Source: Rhodanobacter sp. DHB23
Lineage (GTDB): Bacteria > Pseudomonadota > Gammaproteobacteria > Xanthomonadales > Rhodanobacteraceae
Length of the DNA stretch: 64,000 bases
Direction: 5' to 3'
NCBI RefSeq assembly: GCF_014842975.1
Contig: NZ_JACYXK010000023.1
Span: forward strand, 62,001-126,000
Part shown: piece by piece, positions 33,088 to 42,774 of the stretch
Layout: the number at the start of each line of letters is the position of its first letter
Numbering within the stretch: the stretch's first letter is position 1
Translations under genes and position numbers: made by a program
The notes under the pieces: generated by a model
Seen by the model: the letters and a program-made list of their open reading frames with translations, nothing else
What the model was told of the DNA's origin: nothing
Databases searched by the model: none

Positions 33088-33344
33088 CAGGACAATCCCT
33101 TGGCAGGTCGGCGCTTTGCCTTTCCGCGTGTCGGGACGGGGATGTCTCCACGACCTTCAGGCATTAGGAGAAGATCCTTCAGGCTTGGCTTCGCCGCTTG
33201 TTTCAGGCGCCGCCATTCAGCCGCGTTGACCAGGACGGCGGCCTCTGCCCCGCGCTTGGTCACAAGCTGGGGGCCATCGGTCATGCAGGCGTCCAGAAAC
33301 TCACTGAAGCGGGCTTTTGCATCTTGTACGGGCCATGTGCTCAT
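33087..33344 (-). CDS. Phd/YefM-type antitoxin
   Basis: An 85-residue antitoxin upstream of vapC. The N-terminal Phd/YefM DNA-binding fold is readable (WPVQDAKARFSEFLDACMTDGPQLVTKRGAEAAVLVNAAEWRRL, here in parts, 4-50), followed by a flexible basic tail that would cap the toxin. It should repress its own promoter. The start follows AGAGGTGACTC. The Phd fold paired with a PIN toxin is a common mixed arrangement. Confidence 0.88.
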   Translation of the reverse strand: MSTWPVQDAKARFSEFLDACMTDGPQLVTKRGAEAAVLVNAAEWRRLKQAAKPSLKDLLLMPEGRGDIPVPTRGKAKRRPAKGLS

Positions 33345-33447
33345 GAGTCACCTCTGTCCTGACCAGATATGTGACTAGTTTAGCACGTTGGCTGGAGACG
33401 GCCCGGGAAACAGGGGGCAGAGTGCCCTTTCCAAGGGCCGCGATATT

Positions 33448-33939
33448 TCAGCCCCGCACTTCCTCAAACCGATTCTCCGCCCGGTTTTTGCGCACCTTCG
33501 CCGGATCCCACACGCGCCCGTTCATCGCGATGTACACGCCGTCGGGCAGCGTCTGCACCGCGGCCACCGCGCAGCCGATGTTGAACACCGCGTCCGAGCC
33601 CTGGAAGCGCGCGGGGTTGAGCGCGCCGGTGAGCACGATCACCTTGCCGGGGATGGCGGCCAGCACCTTGGCGGTTTCCACCATGGTGTCGGTGCCGTGG
33701 GTGACCAGCACGTGGCGGTGCGGCTGCGCCTCGATGGTGGAGCGGATCAGCGCGCGGTCCTCGTCGGTGACGTGCAGGCTGTCCTTGCGCAGGATCGGGA
33801 TCACGTCGAACTGGAAGGCCACGCCGAGCTGGCCGAGGATCTCGCCGATCTGCGGCGCGCCGATCTTGTAGTCCGACTTGTCGTCGAAGTAGATCTTGTC
33901 GATGGTGCCGCCGGTGGTGACGATGGTGAGATGCTGCAT
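33448..33939 (-). CDS. Short asparaginase-domain protein (N-terminal domain only)
   Basis: A 163-residue protein with only the N-terminal domain of type I/II asparaginase. Active-site threonines and their neighbours are present: TTGGTID (Thr near residue 8) and VTHGTDTMVETA (Thr-Asp near 80-81). The C-terminal domain, which supplies dimer contacts in ~330-residue enzymes, is absent with no sign of a truncating frameshift; short forms of this kind exist in other gammaproteobacteria. Its substrate is uncertain. It follows the acyl-CoA dehydrogenase by 31 bases and may be co-transcribed. Confidence 0.85.
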   Translation of the reverse strand: MQHLTIVTTGGTIDKIYFDDKSDYKIGAPQIGEILGQLGVAFQFDVIPILRKDSLHVTDEDRALIRSTIEAQPHRHVLVTHGTDTMVETAKVLAAIPGKVIVLTGALNPARFQGSDAVFNIGCAVAAVQTLPDGVYIAMNGRVWDPAKVRKNRAENRFEEVRG

Positions 33940-33970
33940 GGTCGCTGCGCCGATGGTGAAAGCCGCCATT

Positions 33971-35620
33971 TTAGCCGCCTGACAGCAGGGCGGTGTCGTC
34001 CGTGCCGACATCCGCCAGCCGCAGCAGGCCGTGGCCGAGGAAACGGCGCAAGGCCGCCGCGGGTCGCGCATCGCCGCGCGCCTGCGACCAGGCCGCCTGG
34101 CGTGCCAGCAGGGCCGCCGCCGCGCAGCGCGCCAGCGTGAGCGCGAGGCCGCGCGCGCCGGCTTCCAGGGTGGTGCGTTGCGCGGGCGTCGCGTCGAGAT
34201 GGCCGGCGGCGGCATCCAGCGCAGCGTCGATGGCGAAGGCGGCGTGCGGGTCGCCGCCGTGCAGCCATGCGGCGACGGCGGTGCGCAGTGCGCCCAATCC
34301 GTCGCCTGCCAGCGCGCGCAGCGCGTCAAGAGACAGCACATTGGTGGTGCCTTCCCAGATCGCATACACCTGCGCGTCGCGCAGCAGTTGCGGCAGGCCG
34401 GTGTCCTCGATGTAGCCGGCGCCGCCGAAGCATTCCAGCGCCTCGGAGCAGAGGCGCACCGCCAGCTTGCCGGTCCACAGTTTTGCCAGTGGCGTGAGCA
34501 GGCGCAGCAGCGCGGTTTCGTGCGGGGCGGCGCTGCCGTGTTCCACGCGGCCCAGCAGTTGCGCCACCTCGAAGGCCAGCGCGAACGCGCCCTCGAACTC
34601 GGCCTGCATGTCGGCCAGCGTCTGCGCATGCAGCGGCTGTTCGATCAGCGGGCGGCCGAAGGCCTGCCGGCGCGTGGCGTAGTCGCGCGCCAGCGCGATC
34701 GCCCGCGCCATGCTGGCGATCGCGCACACCGCGTTCCAGGTGCGCGTGACGTTGAGCATCGGCGCGACCTGGCGCACGCCGTTCGACAACTCACCGAGAG
34801 GCCACGCGGGCAGGCCGTCGAGGTGGATCTCGGCGGTGGGCAGTTCCTGCGTGCCCAGCTTGTCCTTGAGGCGGTCGATGACGAGCTGCGGCTTGCGCTG
34901 CGCGCCGTGCGCGTCGTCCATGGTCTCCACGTAGAACAGCGCCAGCGCGCCGGAGCCGCTGCCGGCGCCTTCGGGGCGCGCCAGGGCCAGCGCCGCTTCG
35001 CCCACCACGGCCGAGCTGAACCACTTGCGGCCGTGCAGCCGCCACTGGCCGTCGGCATCCTGCCGCGCCACGGTCTCGGTGTTGCCCACGTCGGAGCCGC
35101 CGTGCGTCTCGGTCATCCATTGGCCGCTGAGCCAGAACGTCGCCGCGTCGCGGCTGAGGAAATGCGGCAGCGCGCGTTCGATCAGCGCGCGGTTGCCGGA
35201 GGCCTTCAGCGCGGTGGCCGCGCCATCGGTCATCGCCAGCGGGCAGGTATAGAACTCGCTGGCCACGTGGTAGAGGTAGACACGTGCGAATTCCTCCAGC
35301 CGCGCGTGCTCGTGGTTTTCGTGGCCGGCGGCGAGAATCGCGTGGCGCGTGGTGAGGAGCGGGCCTTCCTGCCACGCCGTGGTCAGCTCGATGCGGTCCA
35401 CCCGCCGCCCCCACGCGTCCCACTGCGTCAGCACCGGCTTGCGCCGCGTGCTCGTGGTGGCGCGCCGCCAGGCCATCAGTGCGTAGTCGCCCAGCGCGTC
35501 GAGATCGCCGGCCAGCGCGTCGCGCCGTGCAGCGGGCAGGACGCGCTCGATCAGCGAGTGCAGCAGGCGCTCGTCGCGCCATGGGTGCGGCAGTTGCGGG
35601 GCGGCTTGCAGGAATCCCAT
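33971..35620 (-). CDS. AidB-like acyl-CoA dehydrogenase family protein
   Basis: A 549-residue flavoprotein of the AidB group. Motifs: [18 protein letters not shown] (~175), [10 protein letters not shown], and the C-terminal [38 protein letters not shown] (read in parts, ~405-445). AidB-type members have poor dehydrogenase activity and one, E. coli AidB, is linked to alkylation protection; a role as isovaleryl-CoA dehydrogenase is also possible. It starts at the ATG at 35620, after a short proline-rich non-family stretch. It lies in a leftward run after an SDR gene with an 80-base gap. Confidence 0.87.
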   Translation of the reverse strand: MGFLQAAPQLPHPWRDERLLHSLIERVLPAARRDALAGDLDALGDYALMAWRRATTSTRRKPVLTQWDAWGRRVDRIELTTAWQEGPLLTTRHAILAAGHENHEHARLEEFARVYLYHVASEFYTCPLAMTDGAATALKASGNRALIERALPHFLSRDAATFWLSGQWMTETHGGSDVGNTETVARQDADGQWRLHGRKWFSSAVVGEAALALARPEGAGSGSGALALFYVETMDDAHGAQRKPQLVIDRLKDKLGTQELPTAEIHLDGLPAWPLGELSNGVRQVAPMLNVTRTWNAVCAIASMARAIALARDYATRRQAFGRPLIEQPLHAQTLADMQAEFEGAFALAFEVAQLLGRVEHGSAAPHETALLRLLTPLAKLWTGKLAVRLCSEALECFGGAGYIEDTGLPQLLRDAQVYAIWEGTTNVLSLDALRALAGDGLGALRTAVAAWLHGGDPHAAFAIDAALDAAAGHLDATPAQRTTLEAGARGLALTLARCAAAALLARQAAWSQARGDARPAAALRRFLGHGLLRLADVGTDDTALLSGG

Positions 35621-35700
35621 GGGCGGCTCCTGGTTCCTTTGCGCGGAGCGGCCAGTATAGGAAGCGCCGGGCAAGCCGGATCAGACCGGCAGTGCCGGCG

Positions 35701-36552
35701 TCAATCCCTGGCGGGAAACCACATGTTCGCCGTCGGCTGGAACGCCCGCGGCGTCACGCCGAGCAGGCGCTCCAGCTCGCCGTTGTCCGCCACGAGGTCC
35801 GCATCGAGCCGCGCCAGCGGGCCGCGCCATTTCGCCGGCGCGAAGCGCTGGCCCGCATGCAGCAGCCATGCCGGCAACGGCACGGGCAGGTTGGCGTGGG
35901 GCAGGGTCTGGCGGACGCGGGCGAACATGTCGTGCGCGCTGAGCCGTTCGCCGCCGCCGATGGGCAGGATGCGTCCCGCGCTGGCGGGGCTGGCCAGCGC
36001 GGCGAGCACGGCGAGCGCGATGTCCTCGGCGTGCACCGGCTGGCGCATGCCGCGGCCGGTGGGCAGCGGGAAGACGCGCGTGCGCCAGGCGCGGCGGGCG
36101 ATCGGGCTGAGGCTCTTGTCGAGTCCCGCGCCGTAGATCAGCGTGGGGCGCAGCACCGTCCACGGGGCGCCGTGGCGCGCGCAGGCGGCGGCCAGGGCCT
36201 GTTCGCCGTCGCGCAGCTGTTGCGAGATGGCGCGTTCGGCAGGCTCGCCGGAATCGCGCTTGGTCTCCGCGCTCATCGAACTGGTGGCGACCACGCGCGG
36301 CGGTTCGCTGCCGAAATCCATGCGCGCCAGCCAGTCGGCAAACGGCTGGAGCGGGCCGAAGCTGACGATGGCGGAGGGATGCGGCAGTTCGCCCGGCATG
36401 GTGTCTGGAAGGTTGCCCTGCAGCCAGTGCAGGCCGGGTCGCGAGACGCGCGCGCGGCGGCTCAGGGCCGTCACCGCTGCGCCGCCGGCGACCAGGCGCG
36501 GCAGGAGGAAGTGGCCGATCTGGCTGCTGCCGCCGAAGACCAATACCGTCAT
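35701..36552 (-). CDS. NAD(P)-binding epimerase/dehydratase-like protein
   Basis: A 283-residue extended-SDR protein with the Rossmann GGSSQIG at residues 7-13 (a variant of GxxGxxG), a VVATSSMSAETKRD segment near 95, and a downstream RPTLIYGAGLD motif (~140). The YxxxK catalytic pair is not obvious, so it may be an atypical SDR, such as a nucleoside-diphosphate-sugar epimerase-like reductase. The start is 7 bases after the stop of the upstream TPR-like gene, which suggests co-transcription. Confidence 0.8.
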   Translation of the reverse strand: MTVLVFGGSSQIGHFLLPRLVAGGAAVTALSRRARVSRPGLHWLQGNLPDTMPGELPHPSAIVSFGPLQPFADWLARMDFGSEPPRVVATSSMSAETKRDSGEPAERAISQQLRDGEQALAAACARHGAPWTVLRPTLIYGAGLDKSLSPIARRAWRTRVFPLPTGRGMRQPVHAEDIALAVLAALASPASAGRILPIGGGERLSAHDMFARVRQTLPHANLPVPLPAWLLHAGQRFAPAKWRGPLARLDADLVADNGELERLLGVTPRAFQPTANMWFPARD

Positions 36553-36559
36553 GCGCGTG

Positions 36560-38260
36560 TCAGTTACCCGATTGCAGGCGCGTGGCGAGGTCGAGCACGC
36601 GCGGCAGGTTCGGCGCCAGCTTGCGCGCCTGTTGCAGCGCCTGCATGGCGCCGGTGCGGTCGCCGCCGGCGAGTTGCCGGTCGGCCTGGTCCAGCCACGC
36701 GCCGGCAAGGCGCTGGCGCAGCGCGCCTTGCGATGCATCGCCGGGCGAGAGGTCGGCGAGGTTGTCCAGCATCCGGCCGGCGCGGACGAGGTCGCCCGAG
36801 GCCAGCGCGCGGTTGAACAGCTGCTGCACCGTGCCTGGCAGCGCCTGCAGGCCCTGCTGGGCGGCGGCGCTGTTGCCGTCGATGGCCAGCGCGCTGCGGT
36901 AGAGGTCGTAGGCGCAGTTGCCGGGCGGCATCATGATGTCGCCGCGCTGCGTGGCGGCTTGCGCCTGCTGCAGCAGGCGGGCGATCTGCGCGCTTTGCTG
37001 CGGCGTCGGCGCGGGCGCCGCGGCGGCTGCGACGTCCTGGCCGTCGTTCGCGGGCGCCTTGGCGGCCGCTGGCTGCTGCTGCATGCCCTGCAGGTGCGCA
37101 CGCGCGGCGGCGATGTCGGCGGACTTCGGCGCCAGTGCCGCCGCGTCGTCGAGCAGCTTGCCGGCTTGCGCGGCGTCGCCGGCGTCCATCGCCGCGCTGG
37201 CCTGCACGGTGAGTGCCTGCGCCACCTTGCCGAGGCCGGCCTGCGCTTGCGCGTTGTCCGGGTCCAGCGCGAGCGCGGCCTTGTAATGCGCCAGCGCGGT
37301 GTCGTCGCCGGCGCCGGCGATGCGGCCGTTGCGCAGCGCATCGTCGCCTTGCTGCAGGTCGGCGGCCAATGCGGCGCCGTCCTGTTGCCCGGCCTGCGCC
37401 CGCGCGGCGCGCAGGCCGGGCAGGGCGGCGTTATTCGGCTGCAACGCGGCCAGCTGTTCGATGGCGGCGTCGGCGCCCGCGCCGTCGTTCGCATCGATGG
37501 CCTTCTGCGCCTGCGCCGCCAGTGCGTCGCCGACCTGGTCCAGGCCGTGGCGCGCCACGGCATTGCCGGGATCGGCGGCGAGCATCTGCCGGTACAGCGC
37601 CCCGGCGCCGCGGTCGCCGCCGTACTGGCCGGCGGCGAAGGCCTGCTGCGCCTGGTCCACCAGGGTCGAGACCTGTACCTGCGATGCGCGCTTGGCGGCG
37701 ATCATCTGGTCGAGATGGTCCACGTCGCTGCCGCCGCCCAGCAGCTCGCGGGCCACCGCGGCCTTTTGCGCCGCCACGTCGAACTGGCCGGCTTGCAGGG
37801 CGGCGTCGGCCTGCGAAAGTTCGGCCGTGCCGACCTGATGCAGGCCGTCGTGCGCGATGTCGTTGTCCGGTTCCAGCGCCACCGCGGCCTGGAACAGCTC
37901 GCGCGCGCTGGTGCCGTCCTGGCCGTCCAGATGGCCGGCGGCCAGCGCCTGCTGCGCGCGGCCGAGCACGTCGTTGAGCTCGGTGCGCGGCAGCAGGCTG
38001 TTGCTGAGGTAGCTGCGTCCGTACCACATCGCGCCGATCGCGCCGACCGCGAGCAGCAGGAGCACGGGCGCCAGCCAGCCGCGGCGCTTCCGCCGGGGTT
38101 GCGCCGCCGCGCGGGCGCCGCGCGGCTCGGCCTTCATCGACGGCAGGTCGTCGCGCGGCGTTGCCTGGCGCGGCGGCGCGTCGAGCTGGTCGAGGTTGCC
38201 CAGCGTGGGTTCGGTGCGTCCGCGCTGTTCGGGTTCGTGCTGGTCGCGGCGTCCGCTCAT
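36560..38260 (-). CDS. Membrane-anchored TPR-like repeat protein
   Basis: A 566-residue protein with a ~60-residue basic, disordered N-terminus, one transmembrane helix (~62-80, PVLLLLAVGAIGAMWYG) and a long periplasmic Ala/Gln/Asp-rich region of tetratricopeptide-like helical repeats (units such as ALALDPDNAQAQAGLGKVAQAL and AALQPNNAALPGLRAARAQAG). It probably acts as a scaffold for envelope proteins; no partner is evident. In related bacteria genes of this layout accompany serine/threonine kinases, but none is present here. A family I hairpin repeat lies just upstream. Confidence 0.75.
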   Translation of the reverse strand: MSGRRDQHEPEQRGRTEPTLGNLDQLDAPPRQATPRDDLPSMKAEPRGARAAAQPRRKRRGWLAPVLLLLAVGAIGAMWYGRSYLSNSLLPRTELNDVLGRAQQALAAGHLDGQDGTSARELFQAAVALEPDNDIAHDGLHQVGTAELSQADAALQAGQFDVAAQKAAVARELLGGGSDVDHLDQMIAAKRASQVQVSTLVDQAQQAFAAGQYGGDRGAGALYRQMLAADPGNAVARHGLDQVGDALAAQAQKAIDANDGAGADAAIEQLAALQPNNAALPGLRAARAQAGQQDGAALAADLQQGDDALRNGRIAGAGDDTALAHYKAALALDPDNAQAQAGLGKVAQALTVQASAAMDAGDAAQAGKLLDDAAALAPKSADIAAARAHLQGMQQQPAAAKAPANDGQDVAAAAAPAPTPQQSAQIARLLQQAQAATQRGDIMMPPGNCAYDLYRSALAIDGNSAAAQQGLQALPGTVQQLFNRALASGDLVRAGRMLDNLADLSPGDASQGALRQRLAGAWLDQADRQLAGGDRTGAMQALQQARKLAPNLPRVLDLATRLQSGN

Positions 38261-38306
38261 GGGTTCGGCAAATCGTGGGGAGGTGGAGTGATCGGCTTTC
38301 TGGCTA

Positions 38307-38420
38307 GTCATGCCGGCGAAGGCCGGCATCCAGTGTCTTGATGCGCTTGGCCTGAAGGCGCTGGATCCCGGCTTGACCAGCCATCCGGCTGTTGAGGAGC
38401 GCCTCGCCGGGATGACGGGC
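38307..38420. repeat. Dispersed imperfect-palindrome repeat (family I)
   Basis: A 114-base element beginning GTCATGCCGGCGAAGGCCGG and ending CGCCGGGATGACGGG. The outer arms pair; the interior carries a CCAGTG.../GCTGGATCCCGG turn. Related to the elements at 13469-13558 and 42775-42922. It lies between RelA and the TPR-like gene. Confidence 0.7.
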
Positions 38421-38497
38421 AAAACCCGCAGTGTCCGGGAATCCACCGCAGCTTAGCAGCGCACTGCAGCATTGCCGCGCCGCGCCGGAACGCGCGT

Positions 38498-40639
38498 TCA
38501 GGATGCGCGCGCCCCGCCGATGCGGCGTGCTTCCAGCACGTTGGGCAGGGCCAGCAGCCGGCCGAGCAGGGTGGAGAGCTGCTCGAAGTCGCGCACGCGC
38601 AGGGCGAAGCGCATCTCCACCTCGCCGCTGCTGGCGATGGCGCGGCTGGACGAGGCGAGGATGGGCGTGCCGGCGTTGCTGATCACGCCGGCGACGTCTT
38701 TCTGCAGGCCCTTGCGGTCGTAGCCGCGCAGTTCGACGTCCACTTCGTAGGCCTGCGCACTGGCCTTGCCCCAGGCCACTTCGATCACGCGGTCGGGGTC
38801 GCGCCGCGCGAGCCGCGCGAGGCTGGCGCAGTCGGCGCGGTGCACCGACACGCCGCGGCCGCGCGTGATGAAGCCGCGCACCGGATCGCCGGGCAGCGGC
38901 TGGCAGCAGCGCGCCAGCGTGGTGAGCAGGTTGCCGATGCCCTCGATGCTGAGCGCGCCGGGATCGCGCGCGGGTGCGGGTCGCGCGGTCGCGGTCGGCA
39001 CGATGGCGTCGTCGTCTGCCAGCGGCTGCGCGGCTTCCTGCAGCGCGCGCGCGATCTGTCCCGTGCTGATCTCGTTGAGCGCCAGCGCGACCAGCAGCTC
39101 GTCCTGCGTCTTCAGGTGGAAGTGCGCGGGCAGCTTGGCCAGTTCGATCTCGGGCAGGGCCAGGCGCTTGAGCTCGCGCTCGAACATCGCGCGGCCCACC
39201 GCGAGGTTGGCGTCGTGCGCCAGCCGCCGGAACCACGCGCGCACCTTGTCGCGCGCCCGCGCGCTGTTCAGGTAGCCGTGGTGCGGCGAGAGCCAGTCGC
39301 GGCTGGGCTCGGCCTGTTTCGCGGTGAGGATCTCCACGCGGTCGCCGCTCTGCGGCTGGTAGGTGAGCGGCACGATGCGGCCGTTGACCTTGGCGCCGCG
39401 GCAGCGGTGCCCCACCTCGGTGTGCACGTGGTAGGCGAAGTCCAGCACGGTGCCGCCGTGCGGCAGGTCCACCACCTCGCCGCGTGGCGTGAGCAGGTAG
39501 ACGCGGTCCTCCATCAGCTCGGTGCGCAGGTCGGCGGCCAGCGTGCCTTCGTCCTCGCTGCGCGTGTCCAGCAGCTTGCGCATCCAGGCGATCTTGGCCT
39601 CGAACTCGGCATCGGCGCCGCCGCCTTCCTTGTAGCGCCAGTGCGCGGCCACGCCGAGTTCGTTGGCGCGGTGCATCTCGTGGGTGCGGATCTGCACTTC
39701 CAGCGTCTTGTCGCGCGGGCCGATCACCGCGGTGTGCAGCGAGCGGTAGCCGTTGCCCTTGGGGCGGGCGAGGTAGTCGTCGAACTCGCGCGGCAGGTGC
39801 GGCCACAGCGTGTGCACCACGCCCAGCGCGGCGTAGCAGTCGGCCACCGAGTCCACCAGCACGCGCACCGCGCGGATGTCGTACAGCTCGCCGAATTCCA
39901 GCTCCTTGCGCTGCATCTTCTTCCAGATGGAATAGATGTGCTTGGGCCGCCCGGCCAGCTCGGCGCGGATGCCGGCATCGGCCAGCGCGCGGCCCAGCTC
40001 GTCCAGCGAGTCGCGGATGAAGGCCTCGCGGTCGGCGCGGCGCTCGTCCAGCAGTTTGGCGATGCGCTTGTAGGTGTCGGGCTGCAGGTGGCGGAAGGCG
40101 AGGTCTTCCAGCTCCCACTTCAGTTGCCAGATGCCGAGGCGGTTCGCGAGCGGCGCGTGGATGTCGCGGGTGAGCCGCGCCAGTTCGGTGCGTTCCGCTT
40201 CCGGCAGCGCGGTCGCCGCGCGCAGGCGCGCGAGTTGGCGCGCCAGCAGCACGAACACCACGCGCAGGTCGCGGATGATCGCCAGCAGCAGCCGGCGCAG
40301 ACCCTCGGAACCGCCGCCCTGCGTGCGCTGCGCGTGCAGCGCCCAGACCTGCTCGGCGGCCTGCTGGCCTTCCACCAGCCGGCGCACGTCCACGGGAAGC
40401 TTCGGCGCCTCGGCCTGCCACAGCGCGGCATCGGCGCGCGACAGCGCGAACCACAGCGCCGCCGCCTGGGTGGGCGCGTCGCAGCCCATCGTTGCCAGCA
40501 GGTCGAGCACGTCGGCGCATTCGGCCTGGTCGACCGCACGCTCCACGCAGGCATCCACCGCCGCGGCCAGCGTGGGCGGCAGGGTGCCGGCGCGGTCGCG
40601 CCAGGCTTGCGGGCGGGCGGGTGGCGTGGGCGTGGTCAT
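38498..40639 (-). CDS. relA: GTP pyrophosphokinase RelA
   Basis: A 713-residue (p)ppGpp synthetase of the long RSH class. The N-terminal HD hydrolase signature is not visible (the region reads ALHAQRTQG), so it should be a RelA-type synthetase, not SpoT. Synthetase motifs are clear: RPKHIYSIWKKMQ, LYDIRAVRVLVD, LPREFDDYLARPKGNGYRSLHT and QIRTHEMHRANELGVAAHWRYKEGG. C-terminal TGS and ACT domains follow (VYLLTPRGEVVDLPHGGTVLDFAYHVH; VELRGYDRKGLQKDVAGVIS). It responds to amino-acid starvation on the ribosome. It stands alone with a short upstream gap. Confidence 0.94.
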   Translation of the reverse strand: MTTPTPPARPQAWRDRAGTLPPTLAAAVDACVERAVDQAECADVLDLLATMGCDAPTQAAALWFALSRADAALWQAEAPKLPVDVRRLVEGQQAAEQVWALHAQRTQGGGSEGLRRLLLAIIRDLRVVFVLLARQLARLRAATALPEAERTELARLTRDIHAPLANRLGIWQLKWELEDLAFRHLQPDTYKRIAKLLDERRADREAFIRDSLDELGRALADAGIRAELAGRPKHIYSIWKKMQRKELEFGELYDIRAVRVLVDSVADCYAALGVVHTLWPHLPREFDDYLARPKGNGYRSLHTAVIGPRDKTLEVQIRTHEMHRANELGVAAHWRYKEGGGADAEFEAKIAWMRKLLDTRSEDEGTLAADLRTELMEDRVYLLTPRGEVVDLPHGGTVLDFAYHVHTEVGHRCRGAKVNGRIVPLTYQPQSGDRVEILTAKQAEPSRDWLSPHHGYLNSARARDKVRAWFRRLAHDANLAVGRAMFERELKRLALPEIELAKLPAHFHLKTQDELLVALALNEISTGQIARALQEAAQPLADDDAIVPTATARPAPARDPGALSIEGIGNLLTTLARCCQPLPGDPVRGFITRGRGVSVHRADCASLARLARRDPDRVIEVAWGKASAQAYEVDVELRGYDRKGLQKDVAGVISNAGTPILASSSRAIASSGEVEMRFALRVRDFEQLSTLLGRLLALPNVLEARRIGGARAS

Positions 40640-40753
40640 GGCCGGGAGCGCATCGGGGACGATCCATTCTAGGTGGATCGGCGGCGCTTGGCTTCACCGC
40701 CCTACGGCTGCAGAATCATGCCGATACCGTTTCGGTTGCAGCGAGTTCTATTC

Positions 40754-40969
40754 ATGCGTTGGTTTCGATCACTGCTGGCCGTCGTGCTGGCTGGTGGCAT
40801 CACCCTGCTCGGGGCGTGGCTGCTGATGGCGTGGAGCGAGGCGGGTGCGCCGTCGCTGCTCGATGTCACGCAACGGCATCCCCTGATCGGGACCACCTTC
40901 GGCTTGCTGTCCACCTTGGCCGTGGTGGTGTCGGCGCTGCTTCAACGGCGCCGACAAAAGTCACGCTGA
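40754..40969 (+). CDS. Small two-helix membrane protein, hypothetical
   Basis: A 71-residue protein with two hydrophobic helices (about 5-25 and 43-60), a loop SEAGAPSLLDVTQRHP and a basic tail LLQRRRQKSR. The ATG at 40754 gives a compact protein; an ATG at 40718 would add 12 residues. No Shine-Dalgarno site stands out. It lies alone between relA (divergent) and the acetolactate-synthase-like gene (convergent). Reality as a gene is probable but not certain. Confidence 0.5.
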   Translation: MRWFRSLLAVVLAGGITLLGAWLLMAWSEAGAPSLLDVTQRHPLIGTTFGLLSTLAVVVSALLQRRRQKSR

Positions 40970-41029
40970 ACCCATCGTTCCTGGGCTTGCCGTTGGCTTC
41001 CGCCCCGGCCTGGTTGCCGCCGGCCGGAA

Positions 41030-42673
41030 TCAGGACAAGTTGGGCGGGAACGCCTCGCGCAGCTCGCTCACCAGCACGCGCTCGTTCTCCGAGTAGTCGA
41101 TCGGCACCGAGACCAGGTGCACGCCGCCCGCCTGGAAGGCGGCCTCCAGCGTGGGCGCGAACTGCGCGATGTCGTCGACACGGTGCCCCTGGCAGCCGAA
41201 CGCGCGCGCATACAGCTCGAAATCGGGATTGCCGAAGGTCATGCCGTAATCGGCGAAGCCGTCCACGGCCTGCTTCCAGCGGATCATGCCGTAGGCGTTG
41301 TCCTGCAGGATCAGCACCACCAGGTTGAGCTTCAGGCGTACCGCCGTCTCCATCTCCTGGTCGTTCATCATGAAGCCGCCGTCGCCGCACACCGCCAGCA
41401 CGCGGCGGTGCGGGTACAGCATCGAGGCCATCATCGCCGAGGGCAGGCCGGCGCCCATGGTGGCCAGCGCGTTGTCCAGCAGCAGGGTGTTGGCGACCTG
41501 GGTGCGGTAGTTGCGCGCGAACCAGATCTTGTACATGCCGTTGTCCAGCGCCACGACGCCGTCGGACGGCATCACCGCGCGCACGTCGCGCACGATGCGC
41601 TGCGGCGTGAAGCGGTCTTCGCCGGCGCGGTCGGCGAGGCGGGCGAGGATGCCCTCGCGCAGCGGCAGCAGCGCCCTGGCGTTCGGCACCTGGCCCTCGA
41701 TGCGGTCGGCCAGCAGCGCCAGCGAGCGGCCCATGTCGCCCACGACCTCCGCCTGCGGGAAGTACACCTGCTCCACGCTCGCCGGCTGGTAGCCGACGTG
41801 GATCACCGTGGGGCCGCCGGGACGCATCATGAAGGGCGGCTTCTCCACGGTGTCGTGGCCGATCGCGACGATCACGTCGGCGCGGTCGATCGCCTCATGC
41901 ACGTAGTCGCGTTCGCTCAGCGCGGCCGTGCCCATGTACAGGCCGGAGCCGCCGGCGACCGAACCCTTGCCCATCTGCGTGGTGAAGAACGGGATGCCGG
42001 CGCGCAGCACGAAGCGCGACAGCGCCTCGCTCGATGCCGGGCGCGAGGCCGCGGCGCCAAGCATCACCAGCGGCCGCTCGGCGCCGCGGATCAGCGCAGC
42101 GGCGCGTTCCAGCGATTCGACGCCGGCCACCGTCGGCTCCGGAGCATGCGGCGGTATGAGCGGCACCGCTTCGCACTCCATCGCGGCGATGTCCTCGGGC
42201 AGCTCCAGGTGCACCGGGCCGGGGCGTCCTTCCTGCGCGATGCGGAAGGCGTCGCGCACCAGGGTGGGGATGGTGGTGGGCGAGACGATCTGCCGCGCCG
42301 ACTTGGTTAGCGGCTTCATCGTGTTGACGATGTCGACGATCTGGAACTGCGCCTGCCGGCTGGACTGGATGCCCTTTTGCCCGGTCAGGATGATCATCGG
42401 CATCGCGCCGAGGAAGGCGTAGGCGGCGCCGGTGGTGAAGTTGAGCGCGCCCGGCCCCAGCGTGCTCATGCACACGCCCGGCTTGCCGGTGAGCCGGCCG
42501 TAGGTGGCGGCCATGAATGCCGCCGCCTGCTCGTGGCGGGTGACCACGAGCTGGATGGAGGAGTGGCGCAGCGATTCCACCACGTCGAGGTTTTCCTCGC
42601 CGGGTATGCCGAAGATGCGCTCGACGCCTTCGTTCTCCAGCGCGGCCACCAGCAGGTCGGATCCCTTGGTCAT
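41030..42673 (-). CDS. Acetolactate-synthase-like thiamine-diphosphate enzyme
   Basis: A 547-residue ThDP-dependent enzyme of the AHAS/catabolic acetolactate synthase type. Residues: the catalytic glutamate in TRHEQAAAFMA (~47), GDGGFMMNDQEMETAVRLKLN with the ThDP/Mg GDG...N motif (~430-450) and NAYGMIRWKQ. No regulatory small subunit (IlvH/IlvN) gene is adjacent, which supports a catabolic or specialised role rather than branched-chain amino-acid biosynthesis. An aldehyde dehydrogenase gene lies 264 bases upstream on the same strand, separated by a hairpin repeat. The ATG at 42673 begins MTKGSDLLV, the usual family N-terminus. Confidence 0.87.
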   Translation of the reverse strand: MTKGSDLLVAALENEGVERIFGIPGEENLDVVESLRHSSIQLVVTRHEQAAAFMAATYGRLTGKPGVCMSTLGPGALNFTTGAAYAFLGAMPMIILTGQKGIQSSRQAQFQIVDIVNTMKPLTKSARQIVSPTTIPTLVRDAFRIAQEGRPGPVHLELPEDIAAMECEAVPLIPPHAPEPTVAGVESLERAAALIRGAERPLVMLGAAASRPASSEALSRFVLRAGIPFFTTQMGKGSVAGGSGLYMGTAALSERDYVHEAIDRADVIVAIGHDTVEKPPFMMRPGGPTVIHVGYQPASVEQVYFPQAEVVGDMGRSLALLADRIEGQVPNARALLPLREGILARLADRAGEDRFTPQRIVRDVRAVMPSDGVVALDNGMYKIWFARNYRTQVANTLLLDNALATMGAGLPSAMMASMLYPHRRVLAVCGDGGFMMNDQEMETAVRLKLNLVVLILQDNAYGMIRWKQAVDGFADYGMTFGNPDFELYARAFGCQGHRVDDIAQFAPTLEAAFQAGGVHLVSVPIDYSENERVLVSELREAFPPNLS

Positions 42674-42774
42674 GTCGTGATGTTCCGGGTGATGGGGTTG
42701 GTGATTTCCCTGTCGTTCCCGTGCAAGCGGAAACCGGGTGTCATCAGGGAGGGTCGGAATAATCTGCTCTTTGC

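Noticed and set aside
33345-33447. Palindromic operator for the toxin-antitoxin promoter around 33365-33385
   Set aside because: The dyad GTGCTAAACTAGTCAC matches its complement only weakly, so it is not claimed as a site.
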